64,000 nt of DNA from positions 62,001-126,000 of the forward strand of contig OY752146.1 of assembly GCA_963573315.1 (NCBI GenBank). Reading direction: 5' to 3'. Source of the stretch: Entomortierella parvispora (lineage: Eukaryota > Mortierellomycota > Mortierellomycetes > Mortierellales > Mortierellaceae). A program made the translations under genes and the position numbers. The notes beneath the pieces are model-generated. The model worked only from the letters and a program-made list of their open reading frames with translations. It did no database searches and was not told where the DNA came from. Shown piece after piece: positions 11,801 to 22,573 of this stretch. The stretch's first letter is position 1, and each line of letters starts with the position of its first letter.

Positions 11801-14800
11801 CTGATCTCATCGTTGGTTGATCCCTACCCCTGTGAGAGTCGCCATAGGGATCGTCGCCTAAAAAGCCCTGTTGCTCAGAAATGGTGGATCCAGTGTCATC
11901 AAGCATGAGCGGCTGAAGTAGGTCTGAGAAAGGCTCAACAAACTGATTTCCGTCCACAAGCAAGACCGTGAGCGTGGAGGAGAGCATGCAAAAGGTGGCT
12001 GGCAACGACTTAAGCTTATTACTGCGAACATCCAATTGCCTCAGAGACTTTAGACGGCCCAGCGCAGGATCTAGTTGAATTTTTAAGAAAAAATTAACAA
12101 AAAATCAAATTTGCACACATTTACAAACATTTTGCCTTTTTCATAGTGTTCAAGTCCAACTTACTTAACAGATAAAAGTCATTGTTCCGCACATCCAACA
12201 CCTCCAGACTGGCCATCTTTTGAATAGCATCTGGTAATTTTCTCAACTTGTTGTTGGAGAGGTACAACTCCTTCAGCTTTGTCAGACGGCCTAGCTCCGA
12301 AGGCAACAGTTCCAAACCGTTGTCACAGAGATCTAGCATCTGTAGATTACTAAGACCTGTAAGATTAACAATAGGGAGAATGGTCTGAATCGAGTTATAG
12401 GCGAGACGAAGGTGGGAGATACCTAGGAGAAATTAGAGTCGTGCAATGTTAGAACTGGGGAACAGTGGCAGTCCATCTAACGAACTAATGTCGATGGTAG
12501 AAAAGCTTACTGGCAGGAAGTCCAGTGGGGATTTCAAACAACTCCCGTTTGCTCAAATCCAGGATTGCAACGTCCTTTTGGCTGGGATCTAGGGGTTTGG
12601 GGGTCGTAATCCACTCTGAATCGGATATTGCCGAGTGTCGACTGCTCGATGGCTCGGCAAATTGAGGAGGCAGGTGTTGCTGCTCATCAGCCGCTCCAGC
12701 TTTGGTACCAGCATCCTTAAGAGCGAACAAGGGTTCAAACGACAGAGAATTGTGGCCCAGAGCACCTTGAGGTCTGCGATCTTTTGCCAGAGTCGTATTG
12801 GATCGAATTATGGAGGAGAGGGTTTCCGTCGCAGAGGTTGCACTGCTACTTGCAGCCGCCAAGGCCGAGGAGAACGAGGACGAGACCGCTGGAAGAGTAG
12901 CAGCGTCGACTGTGGAGACTCTTTTGCGCTGGGTGCTCTTTTCTGGGACAGGGGGCAAATTGAGCTCATCACCTAGCGATTTACGTTGAGCCCTCGTCTC
13001 GAAATAGTATCCCTCATCACCTGAATGTGCCCCTGTACCTGATCTTGACTGTGCCGATCCAGCAGGAATCTCGAGGGCAGACTGACGAAGCTGAGATTTT
13101 TGCATACGCAGGTACTGCTCCTGCAAGTGTTTCGAGTGACTTTGGCCCTCGTCTGCGTCACTGTCGTCATAGTCCTCGCTCTCCATGTCTACACTTGACG
13201 CAGAATTATCAAAGGCATACAAAAGGTGTCCAGGTCCGCCACTCTGTCTCCGAGGTCGATAGTCTGGCCCGTACCCTGTAGGCAGGTTGCGGGGTCGTGG
13301 CGTGAGTGCATCCTGATCGTATTCCATGGCCGACATTCGACTGAGCCGTGACTGACGTCTAGAGCTATTATTACGGGCCAGACTCTTTGGAGGGGCCACT
13401 GGTGTCGACAAAGGGACGCCTGAGAGACGGGTGGGGGCTGAAGACATGGTTCCTGCAAGAGCAGCACCAGGAGGCTCAGACATCCAGCTCTCCCTCAATG
13501 CCTTGTCCCTTGCGGAGGTGTCTTTTAAGATAGGCCGAGGTGTCGACGGCGATATACTGTAGCCAATTGTGGAGCTGATGGAGCTCTCGCGATGTCGGGA
13601 TACGGAGTTGCTTGCTGGAGGTATGTTGTCTGCCGGCAAAAGAGTCAATGGTGTTGAATCAACAACAGAGTCTTCTAATCCTGGTCCATTTCCTGAGATG
13701 GAAGGGGGTGCTGTGGAAGAGATTGCGTTCTTTGGACTGGAATTGCGTCTGATGCCTGTGGCGACACCAATGTCGGGGTCCTGGCGAAGCTTGCTTCTTG
13801 ACTTTGCTAGGCGGACGCTCTTGAGGGTGAGAGGGGTGTAGTTTTGTGGAGTTGGGGTAGGAGCCAGATTGGTATTGGCGGTGGGAGTGGGCATGGATCC
13901 GGAGGCCTTGTAGTCGTTGAGGGATGGGAAGGAAAGGAGGTTGTGAGAGGAAGGTGCTGGATCGAGGGTGTCATCCGACTGTCGGCGAAGACTCACGTTG
14001 AGGTTGCTGTGCTCGTCCACAGGGGCGTACAAGGACGGCGATGGCGAATGTGGTGGGACAGGGATGGACGTGGACATGAACGTGTGTCGAGGCTGGTTGT
14101 CGCTGCGGCTGAGGATGTCCGTGGAAGAGATGGGAGTGGGGGAGGAGTTGGTGCTGGTCCCTGTTGTGTAAGTGCCTGTCAAGGTCAAGGGGGTGGGGTT
14201 GACGAGTCGGTGTCGGTGTGAATTGGGTGCAGGGGCAGTCGGGACAGGTGAGGTCAGGTTAGTTCGAGTCAGGTTAGGTCAGGTCAGGAGCAAAGCAGGC
14301 AACGAACAGATCCAGCGCCGGGGGAAGGATTTGTTGACGGTCAGGTCAATCGCGTGGAGGACAGAGCGAGACGTGAGTGAAAGGAGAGTCAAGAGTGAGC
14401 AGATGAGATGAGAGAGAAGGAAGGAAGAAAGGAAGGAAGAGAGAGAGAGGTGGAAGGTTAGAGCTGCAAAAGGCATATATCATCATCATCTCTGGCTGCT
14501 ATCCTATCCTTGTCTCCGTTCCCTTGTCTCTTTTCGCGCGCTTCTGGGATGGTTGGTCCACATGCGTCCATCCAGGCCCTTTGTTGTTTCTCCCCACTTT
14601 GAAAGAATAGATGAACCACCCCAATTTGCCTCTCCTCCTTCATTTTCCCCATTCCCCACATCCTCGTCCTCGGTGCTGACTGGCTTGTGGATGTCGTTCA
14701 CTAGAGTATTATACATCAATGTTTGAACCACACACCCTGAAAGGTCCGGAGAATGGGTAGCGATGCTCGGACGAGCGGGAGGGGAAGGGGAAGCAAGTGC

Positions 14801-16873
14801 GCGGATAGTCGGAGGGTGTCGTGAACAAAAGATAAGTCGTGTCGAGATTAGTGAAGAGTGGAAGGGACTGGAAGGGGTTCGTAACGAAGACTGGACAAGA
14901 ACAAGGACAAGGTCGAGGTCGAGGCCAAGTGGATTGGGGATGTTGCGTGAAGTGGCCAAGGAGGGAGGAGGGGAAGAAGGACAAGGCAACGGTAACTGAA
15001 CGAGAACGACCTTCATTGTGCAAGCATTGTTCGCTGCCACCTCGTTCGTTGCCTCTGTGCCCCCCCAGTTGGTTCTCTTGCTCGCTCTTTCCTTTCCCTC
15101 CCTCTCCTCTCTTTTTCTTTTGTTCTCTTCGCTCTCTTTTTTTTTTTCTGTTTCCTCTTCCTCTCTCTGTTTCTCTGCCCGTCCCCTTGCTACCCCAAGG
15201 CAAGGCAATTGAAAGGGGGCCTCCTTGAATGAATTGTGCCTGGAAGGATAAAAAGGAGCAAACTCTGCTCACACAACCTCTTTGTTCACAACAGACACTT
15301 GCATGAACTATACCATACCTGACAATCGCGAGTGTGTACTACCGCTGCTGGCTCGCCTTGATCTCTGCGTCGAAAGAGTCTCGGTGGTAGCGATGCGGGA
15401 GTCTTCCTGCCCAAGATCACCCATGGGATCCTGTAACAGATAAACTGAGGTTCTGGAAATGGAGGAGGTGTCTGAGGAAACGGAGAGGCGTGTGTCCCTC
15501 AGTGGCGGGACCGGGAACGCAGGAATCCAGCTATCCTGTGAATACTCTGAAGGAGGGAGCGGTTGACTTTTCGATCGAGATCGTAAAATGGACTTTGGCT
15601 GCTTGCCCTTTTGGACTGCCACTGACGGTGGTGCTGGTGGTACTGACGGTGGTACTGGCGGTGGTGGAGACGATGGATCTGCAGTCGTGAAAGAACTTGA
15701 TGCAGATCTGCTCCTTGTGGATGGTTTGCTAAGGGCTTTTTGCTGTGCTAGCAGATGATCATACTCTTGTGTGGTGGCAGTGGGAGATAAGGTCTGAATA
15801 ATAGCATTGGATCGGACTCTGGCGCCTTGCGGGTGGCGACCTTGTTGCTCTGCGAGGAGGTCTGCGGGCTGTTCCTTATCCCGCTGCCTTCCACTGCTGT
15901 TTGCCGGGCTACCCGATAGCTCTATTTGGTGAGCAACAGCGGTAGCATCGGCGGTAGTTGGGGTCTCGTTGAAGGTGGTAGCATTAGCGCTAGTTGGGTT
16001 CTCGTTGAAGGTGGCAGCACCAGAGTCAAGAACAGAAGAGCTGTGAATGGGAGGGGGTGGTGGTGGTGGGTATAGCGGCTGTGGAGGCCGTGTCTTTGTT
16101 GGAGAGATGATATGGACAACTGGGATGGAGGCATTGTCAGCAGTATAGCCGGTACCAGACGGGGATGGACGACGGAGGCGTGGCTGAGAAGGGAGAGGGA
16201 CAGGGACGGGGACAGGAAGCAGATCGCCAGGGCAAGGAGAAGGGGGCGACCAGAGGATTGGTGGCGCGTCTTCTCGGCCATGGATTTGCACAGGATCGAC
16301 GGCGGACGGCGGTGGTGCGAGCACAGCAGACACGGACTCAGACAAGGACGCGGACGCGGATACGGACACGGACACAGGCACAGTCCCTTCGCTGTGGCCG
16401 TTGGCGCCGTCCTTGGGTGTGCCCTGGGCAGTTTCATGTGCATATTTCTTCTCATCAGGGGCTGTCTCCTTGCAGGAATGGGCCGCATCCATTGCATCCA
16501 CTGCATCTATGCCAGTAGGAGAGGACGACTCGGCGATTGTGGTGGAAGCGGAGGAAGAGGAAAAGGAGGCAGCGTCTGTCGCTATTGCTGTGGTCATGGT
16601 TATAGATACGGGGAGGGGGAATCCTAATGCATCTTTGGGACCACTTGAGGCTGAAGATGACGAAGAGGTGTTGGAGGCATCGGACAGAATTAGATCGCTC
16701 TGGGAGGAAGGCAGCGGGCGCTTCATTTGCAGGCCACGGAAGAAGCGTGGTAGACTCATGCAGCAAGGAAGACTATGGCGCGAGGGGGAAGAAAGGGTGG
16801 CAGAGGGTGTGGATGATGAGCGGATGAGGATGATGGAGATAGCGCGATGATGGATAAGCAGCAGCAGCAGCAT
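8891..16873 (-). CDS. Leucine-rich-repeat Rho guanine-nucleotide exchange factor (DH-PH)
   Basis: Exchange factor expected to load GTP on Rho-family GTPases at the cell cortex. Model, complement: 16873-15319, 14175-12511, 12422-12165, 12070-9077, 8985-8891 (6567 nt, 2188 aa). The first ~1050 residues are disordered and Ser/Pro-rich. Leucine-rich repeats follow (about 12560-11930, with LDLCDNGLELLP and LYLSNNKLRKLP type units). A second disordered stretch with poly-Gln comes next, then the DH domain (about 10440-9640, with EIMTTERTYVEGL and LLLPVQRIPRYKLLLQDL) and the PH domain (about 9570-8891). The last exon, after a gtaaga donor at 9076, completes the PH C-terminal helix (QSWKEDINSRW) and is easily missed. 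The first exon is joined through a 1.14-kb intron whose phase fits; its frame hits a stop three codons past the donor. Alternatively the protein starts at ATG 14077, and the 15.3-16.9 kb frame is a separate gene. Confidence 0.82.
14176..15318 (-). other. Long putative intron / possible internal promoter of the RhoGEF gene
   Basis: Gap of 1.14 kb between the proposed first two RhoGEF exons, about ten times longer than the other introns in this gene. Read on the - strand, 14400-14460 is a C/T-rich tract like those in front of other start codons here, so a second promoter with translation from ATG 14077 is possible. On the + strand 15080-15180 is also C/T-rich, but no + gene follows. Nothing else recognisable is present. 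Confidence 0.4.
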
Positions 16874-17438
16874 GCCCTGCGAAAGAGGGGACGAGCCAGG
16901 GGCGGAGTGTTTTGGATTTACATAGTCTAGTAAATGAGTGAGAATAATAGATTCAGCGGCGACCGTTGCGGGGAGAAGAAATGCGCGGTAAAAATAAACG
17001 GCATTCAGGCTATTTTACTGGTGGTTTTTATCCAGAGTTCTTTTCCCTCTTCACGGATTGTTTCTTCGCTTCTTTCATTCTGCCTCTTTCTCTTTACTCT
17101 TTCTCTTTCTTTTTCTTCTCTCTTCCTCCTCTTCTTGCATCCACCGGTGATATTCTCATCCTCATTCTCCCTTCACCCCGAGAGTCACAGACTCACAGTG
17201 ACCACAACAAACCTCTCCTCTCCTTCTCTCTTTCTCTCGAGAGTATTCTCGATGGGTCATTTGGTGATGGATGATCGTTCAAACTGTATAAGACGCCGCT
17301 GCCTTCTTGTTTCTTCCTTTCATAACCTCCTTTACCGCATTCCCTGCTTTTGTTCTCCTCACTGTCCCTTTGCCCACACCCGCCATCATCTCTCAACCCA
17401 TCCATACCTCTTGCTAAAGAGTCTAATCGTTCTTCTTC
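16874..17438. promoter_or_regulatory. Divergent intergenic region between RhoGEF and H15 genes
   Basis: About 560 nt separating the - strand RhoGEF start from the + strand H15 gene start. A long C/T tract (17030-17130 and 17210-17240) lies upstream of ATG 17439, typical of leaders in this window. I see no clear TATA box. It presumably serves both genes. Confidence 0.5.
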
Positions 17439-18924
17439 ATGTCTCCCGGCAGCCCCACTCCTTCCCTCCCTTCCTCCACCGGACCACCAGTCCCTCCTGC
17501 GGAACAGCCCCTCTCGGTGATTCTCGACAGAACCTCACCACCGGGCCAAGCACTTCCGCCAACTCGCGCGCTTGAGCTTGATCATGGCCATGGCCAACAC
17601 CACCATCTGGACCAGCTAATGCTTCTACCCCAAAGCTCAAGTAGACACCAAAGATTGGCAGCAGAAGAGCAGACTCAGCAGCAGCAACCACAACTTAAAG
17701 AGGCCAGACTGAGAAGGGTTGAGCAGGGAACAACGCCACCGCGTCATAAAAGATATCGTGGCTCGATAACTGAAGGTAATGAAGGTCAACCGACAGTACG
17801 TTTGGGTCAGTCCATTGATCGAACAAACACTCACTCCCTCCATTATTTCGTTTGACTTTTCTTCCTTTTTTGAAGTAGACATATCTCAAAGTTTCAGCAG
17901 CAATGTACATAGTTATGGCCTAGAAATTCGACAGGCAAAGACTCCGCGACTGACACTCAACAAACAAGATACGAAAGGATGTTCATTAGGCTCTGGTGTG
18001 GATAAAGGGAACAGACACGACTCACTACAACCTCCAACGCAAGAACAGTCTTCGCTGACTGATATTGCTTTTCCCATCTCCGAAACGCCCACGAAAACCG
18101 ATCACTCTGGCGTAACTGAGGCATCTGGACCAAGGCGGACACCTCGTATCGCTGGAATTTCTCGCGAGCATACCTCAATCCTGTCAAATGCCCGAGGAGT
18201 CTTTATTGGGCGTCAAGGGAAGACAAATACACTCTCGCGCTATTCTTCTGGGTTGGTTGACCACCCCCCATATGTCAACATGATCGAGGCAAGTTTGGGA
18301 ACAAGGACATGTTAAAATGGATACACCTGAATCCTTCATTTCTCTTGGAGGATCATATCAAAACTAATATTGCTATCCAAATCAACTTCTTTTATGATAT
18401 TCAGGATGCCATTCGTCAAAACAAAGACAAGAAAGGTGCCACACGGTCTGCAATCAAGCTTTTCATCAGAGACAAGTACTGTCCAAAATGGGATTCGTTT
18501 GAGGATCGATTCAATGATGCCGTCAAGGTCAGTGTCGCCACAACAATCAACGCAAATGTCAAATCAATGGGGGCTTTAGTGCAAACCAACACCAATACTT
18601 ACATCTCTGCTGTCAATCTGAATATTAGAGGGGTGTAAAAGACGGTGATTTCAAATACACCAACAGTAAGCCTCTATCTTCTCTCCGAAGCCACGTTGCA
18701 ACAGATAATCGTTTTTAACCGACTCCCTCTCTCTCTGAACTCTAGACAATAACACACGTCTTGTTGTCATTCGGCCATTGGCAACCAACGCAACCAAACT
18801 ACGCAAAACACCCAACTTTGTGCAGCGGCTTGATCAACGGGCAGACGCGTCACGGAAACTACAACCACCAGAGACGATTAAAAGTGGTCGGGGGCAGTCA
18901 CAACCTCAGCTCAAGAAGCGCTAG
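17439..18924 (+). CDS. Protein with linker-histone (H15)-like region
   Basis: Five-exon model: 17439-17775, 17879-18288, 18405-18527, 18629-18665, 18746-18924 (1086 nt, 361 aa). About residues 240-310 resemble an H15 winged-helix fold: DHPPYVNMIE then DAIRQNKDKKGATRSAIKLF, a Phe/Asn-rich second helix (FEDRFNDAVK), and a Gly-Val-Lys-Asp-Gly turn before an Asn-rich strand. This is the order expected of a linker histone globular domain, so DNA or nucleosome binding is likely. Unlike canonical H1 (about 200 aa), the fold is preceded by a 240-residue disordered Pro/Gln/Ser-rich N-terminus. Intron 2 (18289-18404) uses a GC donor (GAG|gcaagt), because no GT donor keeps frame. The ATG follows the CT-rich leader directly. 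Function beyond chromatin binding is unknown. Confidence 0.7.
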
Positions 18925-19214
18925 AATTTCAGGCAACGAATCCACACCTCTGTTACAATGAAATAAAACAAACGTGTGCTTTCACCCTCTTTCAACTTGT
19001 TGGTGACACCTGAGATGGTCAATTATCTCTTAAATCCAGCTCATGATGGGGCCTTCAAGAATAGGCGTGAGGTTTCGGCTGTGGGGTTCATGTGGAGGGT
19101 CTACATTCGCCAATTCATACATAGCTTTTTTTTTTTGGCTATTCTTCTTATAACTACAGTTGGTGTAGTACGGAGAGTAGAGATGATACCGCTTAGGTTC
19201 AGTGCGAGGCGCCA

Positions 19215-19715
19215 TTACATCCGCTGCATCCTGATGGTGATACGGCACCGACTTTCAAGGTAATCTGCCTCAAGCAAGGCGCCAGAAGTCTCGAAAAAGT
19301 TGATGCCAAGGATGTTCGCGCAGGGAAAGTGGCCCTCTCTTGGCGACATCCCTACTCGGACGCGGATGCCGTTAATGTCGACAGAAACAAATTCTCTGCG
19401 TGTGAAGTTATCGGTCCGCACGCCAAGCGAGTTGAGTGCCTCTTCCGACAAGTAAGTTGCTAGAGCCGCCGGGTCGGCAAGGAAATGGATTGTTCTGTAA
19501 TTGTTTTGGTAGCAGACGTTAAGAGGAACGAAGCAGCGACGACGGGTCCCCCAGATGACACCAGAGACGGCGTTTTGTCTGCCCTCCTCTTGGTTAGTGT
19601 CTGAAAGGTACACAGAACCCAGTTCATCTGAGATAGTGTTATGAAGAGCCTCAGAAGTAACGTCTGGCAAGGATAAGTCAAAGAGACTCAGGTCAATATC
19701 AGAATCCATAACCAT
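19215..19715 (-). CDS. Retropepsin-like protein with altered DTG motif
   Basis: Single-exon frame of 166 aa, clearly paralogous to the + strand gene at 19970. Shared landmarks are SGVIWGT, the strand (I/V)HFL before the catalytic loop, a following helix with NSLG, the MSP(R/K)(E/R)GHF block, and a late Leu/Ile-Gly-(I/V)-(N/D)-F strand like the second conserved strand of retropepsins. The catalytic Asp81 is present, but the Thr-Gly of the DTG signature is replaced by Pro-Ala, so protease activity is doubtful. It is divergent from its paralog across a 254-nt gap. No gag or reverse transcriptase lies nearby, so it looks like a stand-alone domesticated domain. It could be a non-catalytic partner or a decaying copy. 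Confidence 0.6.
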   Translation of the reverse strand: MVMDSDIDLSLFDLSLPDVTSEALHNTISDELGSVYLSDTNQEEGRQNAVSGVIWGTRRRCFVPLNVCYQNNYRTIHFLADPAALATYLSEEALNSLGVRTDNFTRREFVSVDINGIRVRVGMSPREGHFPCANILGINFFETSGALLEADYLESRCRITIRMQRM

Positions 19716-19791
19716 GATAGATTAGATGTGCGGGGGAGTAGTGAAAAATGTCGGGAGCAGGTGAAGAACAAGAAGATTTCCGTCCAGCGGG

Positions 19792-19820
19792 CTGATGTGA
19801 TTTATAAATCATCACATCAG
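19792..19820. promoter_or_regulatory. Palindromic element between the divergent retropepsin-like genes
   Basis: Inverted repeat with 9-nt arms CTGATGTGA and TCACATCAG around an AT-rich 11-nt centre (TTTATAAATCA). It sits between the two divergent starts and could bind a dimeric regulator or carry a - strand TATA. This is inferred from symmetry and position only. Confidence 0.4.
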
Positions 19821-19880
19821 TTACAGACTTACAGTATTGACATCATATCACGTGTGAGGGCACAGAGACCTTCTGCCTGA

Positions 19881-19888
19881 GTATAAAG
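19881..19888 (+). promoter_or_regulatory. TATA box of the + strand retropepsin-like gene
   Basis: gtataaag lies about 89 nt upstream of ATG 19970 and is followed by a C-rich leader. Spacing suits transcription starting near 19910. Confidence 0.5.
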
Positions 19889-19969
19889 TTGGCTGTTCTT
19901 CCGCAACCCCTCATTGCCTCACCTTCCTTTCCCCCCAAGCGCACCTACTGTACTCGTCCCATTTATATC

Positions 19970-20452
19970 ATGTGTTTCGATTACAACTCCGACCAGAAGG
20001 TTTACGACTTGCTCTTGACAGATGTCGCCTCAGAGAATCTGCATGCCGAGATCTCCAGTCTCCTGAGCTCCGTGTATCTCGCAGATGCCACTGAAGAAGC
20101 AAGCGGACGAAAAGATATCTCTGGAGTCATCTGGGGGACCCACAGCAGGATTTTTGTCCCGCTCGTGCTCGGCTACCGAGGTCGATACAAAACAGTTCAC
20201 TTCCTTGTCGATACAGGGGCGCCGTCGACATATGTGTCAGGAGAGACAATCAACTCTCTAGGCTTGTGGTCCACATTAGACAGAAGCTTGTCGGCCACCA
20301 TCAACGGCTTCCAGCTCCGAGTAGAGATGTCACCGAAACGTGGCCACTTTGCCGATGTCAACGTGCTGGGCGTGGATTTTTTGGAAGCCAGTCGCGCCTT
20401 GCTCGAGGTAGATTACATGGAGAGTCAGTGCCATATCTTTATCAGGGACTAG
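19970..20452 (+). CDS. Stand-alone retropepsin-like aspartic protease
   Basis: Single-exon protein of 160 aa with a retropepsin-type core: a strand ending in VHFLVDTGAPSTYVS (catalytic Asp81-Thr-Gly), an Asn-Gly turn, the GHF strand, then LGVDFL(E), which matches the second conserved hydrophobic-Gly strand of single-domain aspartic proteases. One domain of this size must dimerise to form an active site, and its divergent neighbour (residue-for-residue similar, lacking Thr-Gly) could be a partner. The first ~60 residues are an acidic helical segment shared by both copies and not part of the protease fold. No retrotransposon genes flank it. Substrate is unknown. The start is the first ATG after the TATA box. 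Confidence 0.65.
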   Translation: MCFDYNSDQKVYDLLLTDVASENLHAEISSLLSSVYLADATEEASGRKDISGVIWGTHSRIFVPLVLGYRGRYKTVHFLVDTGAPSTYVSGETINSLGLWSTLDRSLSATINGFQLRVEMSPKRGHFADVNVLGVDFLEASRALLEVDYMESQCHIFIRD

Positions 20453-21170
20453 CGCCTCACATTGATGTCCCCATTGATCCACTCACACTTAAGTGACTGC
20501 CGCCACTGTGATGGAAATAAAATCTTTGTTGCAACGTGTTATAACGGCCGAGGATCTCGCCATTTGCGACTTCTTGCCCTTTGAACCTTTAAACCCTTTC
20601 ATCAGACCTTCAACATTCAGTCCAACACAGAGCCCGCAAGCCTACACTCACAAGCACTAGAACACGAATCCAAACAGTAGCTTCGAGGCTCCTTCTAGTT
20701 ACTCTTCATAGCCTGCTGCTACCTCGAGTTGTGGTTCCAAACGTACGTACTCGCCGCATGTATCCTCCTTACATTCATTTCCCTATCATCAAGTTTATAT
20801 ACGACGTCCTACAATTCTACTTCCAGTAGGTACTGCCTAAACACCTTATGGACTCAACAGAAGAACTGCTTAACGACTTCTACGCCTACAGACGACGCGT
20901 CCATTGCACACTCACGGACCTATCGCCTTGCAATGCGAGAAGCCTGGCGCTATTTCGGGAACCGTGTCCACCTTTTCTGTACGAACATAGTTCCCAGAAC
21001 CACGATAGGCCTTTGGAACCTGACAAAGGAACACTTCAACGCTACCACTCTAGCAACTTCTCACGCCTGGACTGAAGTAAAAGACCCCATCAACCCCCCG
21101 GGAGCTCTACCCACTAGATCCTTGAGAGAACCCCACTCTCCTAGAAAACCTAAACTTCGCAGTTAGGTTT

Positions 21171-21437
21171 ATGGGACTCCATCTCGCCGTAGGAGTAGCA
21201 GCACTTATTACCACCTGTGTTCTCTACACATCGCACAACTTCCTCGTTTATCCTTCAGCACGTTCAGAAACCTCGTCGCCAAATCCACCCAGTCCCTCAT
21301 CTTCTTATTCACCAGCTTCACTTCTCTTCTCTTACTGTATTGCGTGCGCTACCAACAACTGCAGATTCTGGCACCTAACCAAAGAGCACCTCGCCGCTCT
21401 CCTAACAGATGCCTTGATCACGACCAGATCCCTTTGA
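21171..21437 (+). CDS. Small hypothetical ORF with N-terminal hydrophobic segment
   Basis: 88 codons from an ATG. Residues 4-20 are hydrophobic (LAVGVAALITTCVLY), then Ser/Pro-rich, then a W-x-L-T-K-E-H motif also found in the frame just upstream (around 21020). Not recognised. It may be a remnant of a duplicated unit rather than a working gene. Confidence 0.2.
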   Translation: MGLHLAVGVAALITTCVLYTSHNFLVYPSARSETSSPNPPSPSSSYSPASLLFSYCIACATNNCRFWHLTKEHLAALLTDALITTRSL

Positions 21438-21710
21438 AAGTTCATCTAGAAGCACCATCAATTGATTGGAGTCGCGGTAGCATTCACTCCCTTCATATTG
21501 TCTTCAAATCTCTTTATCGAATGCACCCTTCCCTTCTCATGCTTGCTCTCGTGTACTTTTTTTCAGCGAAGCGCCTTCTACAACCTGTTGTTCACAATCA
21601 GAAATGCAACCAAGCTGGTTCTTTGATCGCCTGTTGGTTCTGAGTTGCTCGCCAACTACCCATGACTGGGCCTTGGGTTGCTTGCTCATCAGCCAGGGCA
21701 TGTCCCAGCA

Positions 21711-22573
21711 TTATTTGCAGCGAACCAGAGAATAGCTCCCGTAGTACCTCATTCCCAACATCTTGAGAACATAGAGCTGTGCAGTATTCACAATAGGGAC
21801 CGCCAGGTCAAGTCTCTGGGAAATTAAGTCGATGTCGGCTGCCGGGAGATCAGTGGCTCGTCGGAGGCATCCTTTGAGGGACCCAGTGGTAAGACCGTAA
21901 GAGTCACTGAAGCAAAAACAGATGTGGATGATTTTTGCCAAGCAACTGGACCTGCCGTCTTGTACTTTCTGTAATCAAGAGGATTCTTCCTTTCTTCTCA
22001 GCAGGGACGGTCGGCTGGTCATTGCTGGTAGTTGTCTCCTTTGGCATATATAGCCAAGGAGCCGATGGCTCAAGACCGTATAGTTCCACATCGTCGATGG
22101 GGCTCCCAATGCTGAGCTGAGCCATTTGGGGTACACTACGATCCATTAAATCTGGTTGGAATCGAAACTGGAAATACATAAGTCGGTGGCTGTGACATGG
22201 TGTTGAAAGGGCAGAAAGATATAACTCAAACGATACGGAGGTGAGCTGATACACTTACTTTGACCATCGCCACTTTTGATGGGGCTTAGCCAGGCCGCGT
22301 GAGTCATGGCGCCTCTTTCTCTTGCTGCCCTTTGTAGAGGAGTGACGCTTGGGTGATGGGTGAAGGGGTGAGATTGGATGTGGGAGGACTTTGGTCGTTG
22401 TCCACAAGCTGAAGGGCGCTGGACGTCGATGCTTCTATGAGAGGCTCCCGTGTCTCACTAAAGCGATATCGATTGGCTTTCGCTTTCTTCATTTCGGACT
22501 CCTGGAGAATGGTCTTGATAGGATCGTGGGTGTCTGGTGCGGAGGAAGTCTTTTTGATCAAGTCGGTCGCCAA
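21711..22573 (-). pseudogene. Possible decayed - strand gene fragments
   Basis: Three neighbouring - strand frames with protein-like composition (22573-22304 charged and Ser-rich; 22254-21904; 21941-21711 with a helical Leu/Asp pattern). They lie in different frames and I could not join them with convincing splice sites. Not recognised. Confidence 0.2.
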
